Assembly: GCF_000622085.1 (NCBI RefSeq)
Contig: NZ_JHWL01000033.1
Span: 1 to 35,579 of the forward strand
DNA from: Butyrivibrio proteoclasticus P6B7
GTDB lineage: Bacteria; Bacillota; Clostridia; Lachnospirales; Lachnospiraceae
DNA: 35,579 nt
Reading direction: 5' to 3'
The notes beneath the pieces were generated by a model. It made no database searches. It was not told the origin of the DNA and saw only the letters and a list, made by a program, of their open reading frames with translations. Shown piece after piece: positions 1 to 5,819 of this stretch. The translations under genes and the position numbers were made by a program. Positions within the stretch are counted from its first letter, which is position 1, and the number at the start of each line of letters is the position of its first letter.

Positions 1-323
1 GGCCAATACATAACATCATAAGCACCACCAGATAAGCACCTGAGTTCAAGTGCAAGACCGATGCCGCTTGGAAGAATACATATAGTTGGAATATTTAATG
101 TTTTAAGTGAACCCAATAGCATAAATGAACGAGAAACATCTTCCGACATGTCCAAGAAACACAGATCAGGATATGTCTCTGTTTCAAACAGGTGAGAGTA
201 AAAACTCTTAACTGAGTAAATCTCTACGTCCATCCTTTTGGCAAGCAGATGAGCAAGGTACTTATCCTTGCCATCGCACATGCCAACAAGGGCTATCAAC
301 TTTGTTGCTGATAAGTATTTCAT
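1..323 (-). CDS. Receiver-like domain protein, 3' end outside the window
   Basis: An open frame of 107 codons runs from an ATG at 323 off the left edge. The translation has alternating strands and helices like a response-regulator receiver: a beta-3-like PDLCFLD with an aspartate where the phospho-acceptor would be, a beta-4-like IPTICILPS, and a GGAYDVMYW stretch where receivers usually have GA.dyl.KP. The usual acidic pair after beta-1 is not clear (LVGMCDG) and the lysine appears replaced by Trp, so phosphorylation is doubtful. The ribosome site is weak (AGAAAGGG, about 20 bases upstream). A CTTGCTATA box lies upstream at 390-398. The family call is inference from pattern only; a P-loop or other Rossmann-like protein is possible. 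Confidence 0.5.
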   Translation of the reverse strand, partial: MKYLSATKLIALVGMCDGKDKYLAHLLAKRMDVEIYSVKSFYSHLFETETYPDLCFLDMSEDVSRSFMLLGSLKTLNIPTICILPSGIGLALELRCLSGGAYDVMYW

Positions 324-389
324 CCTAATATAATAAACCGTACCCTTTCTAACCATAGTACAAAAACATGATGAGACATGATGTTTAGT

Positions 390-398
390 TATAGCAAG
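390..398 (-). promoter_or_regulatory. CTTGCTATA box, candidate -35 region
   Basis: On the minus strand this reads CTTGCTATA. The same box sits upstream of minus-strand genes near 12473, 14330 and 15379, with variants near 21099 and 34024. It probably drives the leftward gene that starts at 323; no good -10 is obvious 17 bases downstream. Confidence 0.35.
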
Positions 399-565
399 GG
401 ATTTAAGATAAAAATTTAAGAGAATTAATGATTATTTAAGCAACGCTAAAGTAGAAAGATGATACACTAAAATTGTTAGAGGGTTCGCCAAAACCTCCGC
501 CAATTTCTATGCGCGGCGATAAGCTGCTTACAGCAAGCCAGGGAATACTAAGCAAGGAATATGCG

Positions 566-1180
566 ATGTTAAAAGAAACACTACGAACAATTTTAAAAAA
601 AGAGGACAAGAAGCCAGCTCAAAACGGCATGTTTTTAGGGGTCCCTAAAAAAGTAATGGAGGCATTTGATAAGGCGACAGAGTTTCTTGAAGTAAGGGAT
701 CTTAATATAAGAATTGTACCTTATATTGTCAACAGCCCTACAATATATGCAATGGGGTATGCGAATGCTCCTGTTAAGGGAGTCTTAGCCGAGGAATATT
801 GTAGAGGCTGCTATATGGAGAATGAGAATACAATATACCTGGCAAGATACGCCCCATTAGATGATACAGAGAACCGTACATTTAATAACAGGGAAATCAT
901 TGAATCAATGCTCCACGAGATAAGACATGTATGGCAGAAACAATATCATGCTGATATCTATTATGCAGGAGATAATGCTATAAGTAATGAAGCCCACATG
1001 GGTGATATATCTGAAATCGATGCAGATGCATTTGCACTCGCCTACTTTTTGTTTGTTCTTGGGTACGAGAATGAAGATTTGTCATTTGATATGGCTTACT
1101 GCTATTCAAGTGATGGAGGCAAGAGAAAAGAGAGAACAAGGGAGATCATAGGAGAATATAGTTTTGTTAACGAGGGATAA
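566..1180 (+). CDS. Zincin-like putative metallopeptidase (HEIRH)
   Basis: A protein of 204 residues with the zinc-protease motif HEIRH followed about 35 residues later by SEIDADAFA, the arrangement seen in ImmA/IrrE-like and related small zincins (two His ligands plus a downstream Glu/Asp). No signal peptide or membrane segment is visible, so it is probably cytoplasmic. I chose the ATG at 566 because AAGGA lies 7 bases upstream. The frame stays open upstream to a TTG at 473 and an ATG at 509, but neither has a ribosome site. A terminator overlaps the stop codon, so this is the last or only gene of its transcript. Substrate and role are unknown; cleavage of a regulator or toxin-like activity would both fit. 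Confidence 0.7.
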   Translation: MLKETLRTILKKEDKKPAQNGMFLGVPKKVMEAFDKATEFLEVRDLNIRIVPYIVNSPTIYAMGYANAPVKGVLAEEYCRGCYMENENTIYLARYAPLDDTENRTFNNREIIESMLHEIRHVWQKQYHADIYYAGDNAISNEAHMGDISEIDADAFALAYFLFVLGYENEDLSFDMAYCYSSDGGKRKERTREIIGEYSFVNEG

Positions 1181-1200
1181 GCAACCGCCTTATCCCTTTT
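1174..1200 (+). terminator. Rho-independent terminator
   Basis: A perfect 8-base stem GGGATAAG (1174-1181) / CTTATCCC (1189-1196) is followed by TTTT. It overlaps the TAA stop of the zincin-like gene. Confidence 0.75.
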
Positions 1201-1233
1201 CTAATGTGCTAGTTTCAAATACTGCTAATAATA

Positions 1234-1279
1234 AAGTAAACTGATTTAAACACACTAATTAACCATATACAGTTTACTT
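1234..1279. promoter_or_regulatory. 10-bp inverted repeat upstream of the HU gene
   Basis: AAGTAAACTG (1234-1243) and CAGTTTACTT (1270-1279) are perfect inverted copies separated by 26 bases. There is no T-run, so an operator or leader structure for HU is more likely than a terminator. A second small repeat, TAGCG/CGCTA, sits at 1307-1324. Confidence 0.4.
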
Positions 1280-1393
1280 CTGACGTATACTGTGCTACGC
1301 TTTTATTAGCGATTGATTGCGCTAGAACAATAAAGTCATTACAAGTAACCGTAGACTCCTAAAAGTATTGTAAAGAAAGGGGAACAAAACAGA

Positions 1394-1681
1394 ATGAACA
1401 AGTCAGAACTTATCGATGCTATTGCAAAGGAAACTAAGCTTTCAAAGAAGGACGCTGGCGCAGCTCTTGGTGCTTTTACAGATGTAGTTACTAAAGAGCT
1501 TAAAAAGAAGGGCAAAGTTCAGCTCGTTGGATTCGGAACATTCGAGACTACAAAGAGAGCAGCTAGAACAGGTAAGAATCCTCAGACAGGTGCAGCTCTT
1601 AAGATTCCTGCAGCTACAGTTCCTAAATTCAAAGCAGGCAAGGCCCTTAAGGATGTTGTAAACGGAGCAAAGAAGAAATAA
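1394..1681 (+). CDS. hup: DNA-binding protein HU
   Basis: A 95-residue HU/IHF-family protein of normal length. It has the N-terminal [11 protein letters not shown] helix, the [11 protein letters not shown] core, the beta-arm signature GKNPQTG with the DNA-intercalating proline, and the C-terminal [16 protein letters not shown] dimers bend and compact DNA without strong sequence preference. It is a single-gene unit with its own terminator. A ribosome site (AAAGGGG) lies about 12 bases before the ATG. It is a canonical copy, unlike the divergent HU-like protein near 12.2 kb, so this replicon encodes at least two members of the family. High basal expression would be expected from codon use rich in common codons, but that is inference. 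Confidence 0.97.
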   Translation: MNKSELIDAIAKETKLSKKDAGAALGAFTDVVTKELKKKGKVQLVGFGTFETTKRAARTGKNPQTGAALKIPAATVPKFKAGKALKDVVNGAKKK

Positions 1682-1736
1682 AACATAATTAAGGAAACTT
1701 AAATCTCATAAACTCGTAAAAACAATAAAGTGCAGA

Positions 1737-1775
1737 AGAGACGGATAATGTAGCCCATGTCCGTCTCTTTTATTT
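1737..1775 (+). terminator. Terminator of the HU gene
   Basis: A perfect 9-base stem AGAGACGGA (1737-1745) / TCCGTCTCT (1760-1768) is followed by a T-rich tract. Confidence 0.85.
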
Positions 1776-1830
1776 TGGCAAACATTATGCCATAATACTA
1801 AATACGACAAAACAGAAAGGTTTTTTGCAT

Positions 1831-2406
1831 ATGGCGCTTATAAACAAAAATACATTTGATATATTACAAAGCATAGACTTTAACGGCTTTGAGACTTTCG
1901 ACTGCGGGAAAGGTTTTAACAAAGAAGATTATTTTGAATGCGATGAAGAGATTGCTCCTGTGATCAGCCTTTTAAACAAAAAGGGCTATAAGACAAAATT
2001 TTGCTGTCAGGGGCATTTATATGACTCCATCGGCTGCGGGGCATTCTCGCTTAACATGTATGAAGGGTATGACATATATGAAAACGTTCCGGGGATCATC
2101 CAGATTGAAAACGAGGATAGAAAAATGCCGTCGGTTATATTCAGGCAGCAAGTAAGCTCAGACATGTATATCATATTTGAGGATGCTTCAAACTTGCCAG
2201 AACCGCCTAAAGGATTTTATCTAAAAAACAACAAGCTTGAAACAGATATATTCCCGAAAAGCATATCCTGCACCGATAAATACATGCAGGATAAACCATA
2301 TTCTTTCTTTACCAAGAAGATAAAACTGCTCAGTTTGTTATATAAGTGGGTCGAAGAGCTTCCTGATGCAGATAATATCGAGCCGTCAGAGCTGCTAAAG
2401 GAATAA
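1831..2406 (+). CDS. CCxGH-motif protein of unknown function
   Basis: A 191-residue soluble protein. The visible signature is an N-terminal GYKTKFCCQGH motif (Cys-Cys-x-Gly-His), followed by a segment with an exposed beta character and a loop NLPEPPKGFYLK. Short CCxGH proteins of this layout occur on phages and plasmids of Firmicutes, but I do not know a function; the Cys/His residues suggest metal binding. I chose the ATG at 1831, with AGAAAGG 10 bases upstream; a TTG two codons earlier lies too close to the same site. Downstream is a compact GC hairpin. It is expressed separately from HU, because a terminator stands between them. Confidence 0.75.
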   Translation: MALINKNTFDILQSIDFNGFETFDCGKGFNKEDYFECDEEIAPVISLLNKKGYKTKFCCQGHLYDSIGCGAFSLNMYEGYDIYENVPGIIQIENEDRKMPSVIFRQQVSSDMYIIFEDASNLPEPPKGFYLKNNKLETDIFPKSISCTDKYMQDKPYSFFTKKIKLLSLLYKWVEELPDADNIEPSELLKE

Positions 2407-2421
2407 AAGCGTACAAAAATA

Positions 2422-2440
2422 CCGCGGAGGCCGCGGCTTT
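2422..2440 (+). terminator. Possible terminator, short GC-rich hairpin
   Basis: CCGCGG-AGG-CCGCGG followed by CTTTT. The stem is 6 bases with a 3-base loop and the T tract is weak. Confidence 0.5.
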
Positions 2441-2504
2441 TGTGTAACAATAATAGTTGTGTGGTTTGATTTATAAATAAAAATGTAAAAATGGTGAGAT
2501 GAAC

Positions 2505-2855
2505 ATGGGTGTATTTTGGATCGGTATTACAATGGCGCTATGCATCATAGAATTTGGAATAGCAACACTTTGCCTTATGAGAAAGAAAGCTAACGAAGAC
2601 GAAGTTTTAAAAATACAGAGACTATGCAGTTTTATAATACTAATAGCAATAGCATTTGCATTACTAGCTGGATTTTTCACAGCATTTTTGATACTCGGAC
2701 GATACTATGAAACTTTAACATATATGGACGTTTTTTCTAGTCCAATTATTCTTGGAGCGTCATTATCAGTTAGTATTGTATTTGTACAGGTGTTTGTAAT
2801 ACCAGCGCTACTGATTGGATGGGTGTTTCATCCCCACATTTCCCGCCGAAAATAA
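2505..2855 (+). CDS. Small membrane protein, three predicted helices
   Basis: A protein of 116 residues with three hydrophobic stretches, roughly residues 2-23, 40-66 and 81-108, separated by short polar loops, the first of which is charged (RKKANEDEV). No family was recognised. I chose the second ATG (2505) because GGTGAG is better spaced from it than from the ATG at 2499. The gene is followed by a hairpin and T-run. It stands between a soluble protein and a convergent minus-strand gene, so the context gives no functional clue. Confidence 0.65.
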   Translation: MGVFWIGITMALCIIEFGIATLCLMRKKANEDEVLKIQRLCSFIILIAIAFALLAGFFTAFLILGRYYETLTYMDVFSSPIILGASLSVSIVFVQVFVIPALLIGWVFHPHISRRK

Positions 2856-2863
2856 TACATTTA

Positions 2864-2935
2864 AAAAGACAAAGACTCGACCCACTGCTGGAAGCGGAGG
2901 GCCAAGGAGCTTTTTGTTGCTCTTTTTTGTCTTTT
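2864..2935 (+). terminator. Compound terminator
   Basis: Inner hairpin GAGC (2907-2910) / GCTC (2919-2922) followed by TTTTTT. Outer 10-base inverted repeat AAAAGACAAA (2864-2873) / TTTGTCTTTT (2926-2935). Confidence 0.55.
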
Positions 2936-2984
2936 GAGTGTACTAACCCACTATACAATTCAGATTGACGATATAAAAGAGGGA

Positions 2985-3015
2985 GAGGTAGGTAGCCCAT
3001 AGCCTACCTCTTTTT
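2985..3015 (+). terminator. Strong plus-strand terminator
   Basis: Stem GAGGTAGG (2985-2992) / CCTACCTC (3003-3010) followed by TTTTT. It is the second plus-strand terminator after the membrane-protein gene, so the roughly 50 bases between the two may be a very short transcript or simply a back-up stop. Confidence 0.7.
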
Positions 3016-3021
3016 ATATGC

Positions 3022-3049
3022 AAAAAAGGAGCCGCCGTATGGCGACTCC
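3022..3049 (-). terminator. Terminator for the leftward gene 3169-4101
   Basis: On the minus strand GGAGTCGCC-ATAC-GGCGGCTCC is followed by TTTTTT (plus-strand A-run 3022-3027). An additional 9-base inverted repeat, ATGAAGTAA (3083-3091) / TTACTTCAT (3111-3119), lies between it and the gene. Confidence 0.75.
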
Positions 3050-3168
3050 TAAACGAACAAGATGTTGGAGCATCTGAATTTTATGAAGTAATTTTGAACC
3101 CTGACGAAGCTTACTTCATGCTTACTGTAAACGACGACAACTCCCTGTCATTAACGTGTGGTTGAAAA

Positions 3169-4101
3169 TTAGTCTACTATTATCTCTAACTCTCTCAGAC
3201 TTTTCCTAAGCAACTCAATCTGCTTTTCTACAATGACACCTGGCGACTCTAATTCAAGCAACCTCGTCAACTGCCTTAACCTCATTTCCAACTTAAAGTA
3301 GGCTACTGGATGCTTCTTATCACGTTTCAGTGATTTATTAAGTGTGGCTACAGCTTTGTTAAATACATCCCGATCCTCAGGCTGATATCTGTCGAGTTCC
3401 TTTATTGTCTCCTCGGATGGAATGAAGAACGGTCTTTCGTGCCAAGGCTCTGTTGGCATCTTTACTTCGAGGGTGGCAACCCTTATATCCATCCCAGTTA
3501 ATACTCTGAATTCCGTACTAGGAATATATACTGCGTACTTACCATCGTTTTTGTACTTTTTCTCTGACTGTAAACAATAAACATCGAAATCATCTCTGTA
3601 GGTCTTGTAGTTCTCGATAATATAGTCAATCTTGGTACATACATCGATGGCTTTAAGATCCCCTTCATCGTCATGCCCCGTCACAACAAGAACTTCCCTC
3701 CCTGCCTTAAGGAAAGAGCAACACGCATCAACTTCTTTAAGATATAACTCCGATAAGCTGGGTTTATTCTTGCAGATCCATACATCTGGAAGAAATGGTA
3801 TGTAGTTGCCGTTGAATGCAATATCTGAAACATTAACCTCCTCATCAAACATAAGCTCGATGCAATAATACCTGCAGTTGATAGCTTCATTATGAAATTC
3901 GTATATTCCAAGATACTTATGTTCTGGTTCCGTAACTGCAAGTTCCCCAGGGTAGTTAATCCTTACATCCTCTAAGAAGCTCTCTAGCTCCTTTACGTTT
4001 TCTTCCATTACACTAATGGCATGCTGACCCTCGTAGAGTCTTACCTTTCTTCCAATCTGTTTTTCGATATTAGCAATAACTGTTTCAATACTAGTGTGCA
4101 T
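3169..4101 (-). CDS. Unknown soluble protein, 310 residues
   Basis: No family was recognised. The protein is acidic and soluble, without signal peptide or membrane segment. The middle contains a Rossmann-like strand and turn (EVLVVTGHDDEGD), and the last 90 residues are helical and charged (RLRQLTRLLELE, then LLRKSLRELEIIVD), suggesting a coiled C-terminal region. The start at 4101 is preceded by a perfect AGGAGGT 6 bases upstream; the frame extends 13 codons further without a ribosome site. A 14-base perfect palindrome lies just upstream of the ribosome site (4130-4143) and could be an operator. It is a monocistronic unit with its own terminator. Confidence 0.75.
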   Translation of the reverse strand: MHTSIETVIANIEKQIGRKVRLYEGQHAISVMEENVKELESFLEDVRINYPGELAVTEPEHKYLGIYEFHNEAINCRYYCIELMFDEEVNVSDIAFNGNYIPFLPDVWICKNKPSLSELYLKEVDACCSFLKAGREVLVVTGHDDEGDLKAIDVCTKIDYIIENYKTYRDDFDVYCLQSEKKYKNDGKYAVYIPSTEFRVLTGMDIRVATLEVKMPTEPWHERPFFIPSEETIKELDRYQPEDRDVFNKAVATLNKSLKRDKKHPVAYFKLEMRLRQLTRLLELESPGVIVEKQIELLRKSLRELEIIVD

Positions 4102-4129
4102 TTCGCACCTCCTGAATAATAAATTTTGC

Positions 4130-4143
4130 GAGATGGCCATCTC
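4130..4143. promoter_or_regulatory. Perfect palindrome GAGATGGCCATCTC, candidate operator
   Basis: A 14-base perfect palindrome in the 5' leader of the 310-residue gene, about 20 bases upstream of its AGGAGGT. Its position would let a bound repressor block transcription. Confidence 0.4.
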
Positions 4144-4280
4144 AATTAATACTTACATATATAAATATGGAAGAGTTATAAGGAAATAAAAAAATTTGCA
4201 CAGCTATTTACATTATATTCGCATCGCTTTGGTTGATTAAATATATCCACTTTATAAAACGAGGAATGAATTGCTTGAAG

Positions 4281-4385
4281 ATGAAAGCGAAGTGTCAAAA
4301 TAGATATGTTACATGGGTTGAAGATGATTTGTACGAACAAGCTGTGCCTATGAAGAAAAACGGAGTAAGAATTTACCCTATATAA
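4281..4385 (+). CDS. Possible 34-residue peptide or gene fragment
   Basis: An open frame from ATG 4281 (also in frame with ATG 4266) to TAA 4383. The peptide contains VTWVEDDLYEQAVPM and ends RIYPI. GAGG at 4261-4264 is the only ribosome-site candidate. The HNH-like remnant that follows is in the same frame beyond the stop, so this may be the broken 5' part of that gene rather than a real peptide. Confidence 0.3.
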   Translation: MKAKCQNRYVTWVEDDLYEQAVPMKKNGVRIYPI

Positions 4386-4390
4386 TTGCC

Positions 4391-4427
4391 ATTGACACTC
4401 CCATTACTAGCTGATGGGAGTGTCAAT
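4391..4427. repeat. 14-bp perfect inverted repeat
   Basis: ATTGACACTCCCAT (4391-4404) and ATGGGAGTGTCAAT (4414-4427) with a 9-base loop. No T-run follows on either strand, so it is not a typical terminator; a transcript hairpin or mobile-element end is possible. Confidence 0.55.
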
Positions 4428-4673
4428 ACAGGATGTGGTGAAGGGTATTATAACGATGAGTATCACGAGTTCCACATACACCACATATTCGGAGCATCAA
4501 AAAAGCTAATTCTGAGAGATACCACTTTCTGATACCACTAAGAGACGATTACCACAACCTCAATACCAATTATATTTGGCATATCGTTATGCCAAGCGTA
4601 AGCAAAATATTTACCAAAAACACGAGGGATTTTTGTACGAAATGGCATATCGCTATGCCGCGAACTTTGTGAT
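4404..4673 (+). pseudogene. Frameshifted remnant of an HNH-type nuclease
   Basis: Frame 1 reads through GCGEGYYNDEYHEFHIHHIFGASKK and then stops quickly. Moving one frame after the six-A run at 4499-4504 continues as ANSERYHFLIPLRDDYHN. Joined, these match the layout of phage-type HNH nucleases (HxHHIFG...SEKYgf.vPL...HH). A one-base deletion in the A-run explains the break. The second frame continues through two of the three palindromes to a stop at about 4673, so the original 3' end was probably lost. The split into two quoted runs here is my reconstruction. Confidence 0.5.
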
Positions 4674-4710
4674 ACATTTAGAATTGATATATTGGCATAT
4701 CGTTATGCCA
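4576..4710. repeat. Three copies of a TGGCATA/TATGCC palindrome
   Basis: TGGCATA-TCGT-TATGCCA at 4577-4594, TGGCATA-TCGC-TATGCCG at 4643-4660, and TGGCATA-TCGT-TATGCCA at 4693-4710. Spacings are 66 and 50 bases. The last copy ends 28 bases before the ribosome site of the following operon, which encodes a ribbon-helix-helix protein, so autoregulatory operators are a reasonable guess. Iterons or recombination sites are alternatives. Confidence 0.6.
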
Positions 4711-4748
4711 GCCTAACTGGAAACAGAAGTTGTTACTGGAGGCAGCAG

Positions 4749-4967
4749 ATGGAACATTCAAAACTTTTCTACAATGTCTGTAATGATCTTTGGGCTTTTG
4801 CAAAGACGCTTGATAAATCAAAATCAGAAATGAACGATGAAGATTGGGAAAAAGCGATAGCGGAAATGGAAAGGCTCACAGAAAAATACAAGACGCTGGG
4901 CGATAAAGAGTATGAGCTGGCAAGCAAATTACTATTAGAAATTCTTAATTACATAGAGAAAGGATGA
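4749..4967 (+). CDS. Short helical protein, first gene of the RHH operon
   Basis: A 72-residue, mostly helical acidic protein (DEDWEKAIAEMERLTEKYKTL) with no recognised family. The ATG at 4749 has GGAGG 6 bases upstream. An upstream in-frame TTG lies inside the third palindrome and is unlikely to be used. The stop is 4 bases before the start of the ribbon-helix-helix gene, so the two are co-transcribed and probably translationally coupled. A small partner of an antitoxin-like or mobilisation protein would fit, but there is no motif to prove it. Confidence 0.7.
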   Translation: MEHSKLFYNVCNDLWAFAKTLDKSKSEMNDEDWEKAIAEMERLTEKYKTLGDKEYELASKLLLEILNYIEKG

Positions 4968-4971
4968 AGTG

Positions 4972-5592
4972 ATGGCACAAAGAAAGTACGATGAAAAGCG
5001 CAAACAGTCTAATAAGAAATACATGGACTCACTTACAAGGGTAACCATCTGGCTTACACCTGATGAAAAAGCCATACTGAAAGAACGAGCCGATAAGGAG
5101 AAAAAGAGCGTAAACTGTTATTTAAGAAATCTTCTTGGCTACAAGGACACACCAATGTCACCTATGGAAACACTTACGGATATTATGAATGACTACGAGG
5201 TGTTCAGAAAGAAACTTATCAAATACTGTTCAGATAAAGGTTATACATATATTCGTGACGATATTTCTATTTACATAGATCCAAAGAACTCTGCCAATAA
5301 TGTATTATCTGGTGGTGTAATGGTAAAGGATGAAAATGGCAGCGAGATTCCCCTTTCGTTATCCGCAGCAGAATTGTTGAAGATACAGCGGATTGAAATG
5401 GGTAACGAAAGCGTAATTGCAAGGATTATTGAAGATGCAAAATGCAATTATCCGGGAGCGGTTCATTTCAAGGGAAGATTTACAGAAGATGAAATGAAAA
5501 TGCTTGAAAAAGAGTGTGAGATACAGTGGTCATCCACTTTTACAGACGGAGACTCTGCGCTAACATTAAGATACAAAAAGGATAAAGAATAA
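4972..5592 (+). CDS. Ribbon-helix-helix DNA-binding protein with long C-terminal region
   Basis: 206 residues. Residues about 23-56 (TRVTIWLTPDEKAILKERA, then KSVNCYLRNLL) fit a ribbon-helix-helix fold: one beta strand followed by two helices, as in Arc/MetJ/CopG/MobC-type proteins. The remaining 150 residues are unrecognised; part reads ESVIARIIEDAKCNYPG. ATG 4972 is preceded by AAAGGA at 7 bases, and a GTG lies one codon earlier. It is the second gene of an operon preceded by three palindromes, so it may bind them and autoregulate. A relaxosome accessory protein or antitoxin is also possible. The C-terminal extension makes it larger than a typical antitoxin. Confidence 0.7.
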   Translation: MAQRKYDEKRKQSNKKYMDSLTRVTIWLTPDEKAILKERADKEKKSVNCYLRNLLGYKDTPMSPMETLTDIMNDYEVFRKKLIKYCSDKGYTYIRDDISIYIDPKNSANNVLSGGVMVKDENGSEIPLSLSAAELLKIQRIEMGNESVIARIIEDAKCNYPGAVHFKGRFTEDEMKMLEKECEIQWSSTFTDGDSALTLRYKKDKE

Positions 5593-5633
5593 AGGCGTTT
5601 AAGGAAAACGCAGAGGGCGGGTATGCCTATTAA

Positions 5634-5798
5634 AATCGTAGGAGCTTTTATCTCTATAATTCTGAATACGAAGTAAAGTCACATTTGACAGAAGTAGAAG
5701 GAAAATTTACGGACATGAATGCTCTTATTGTAATGGCTGAGAATTATCTTAAAAGCAATGATTATATTGGCGCATACCGAGATGAATATATGTACTAA
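5634..5798 (+). pseudogene. Short 3' gene remnant
   Basis: A frame without a good start codon reads FYLYNSEYEVKSHLTEVEG and ends NDYIGAYRDEYMY before TAA at 5796-5798. The wording looks like real protein, but there is no upstream start with a ribosome site, so it is probably the tail of a lost gene. An ATG at 5718 could give a 26-residue peptide. Confidence 0.35.
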
Positions 5799-5819
5799 AA
5801 ATATGACAAGGGGATAAAC

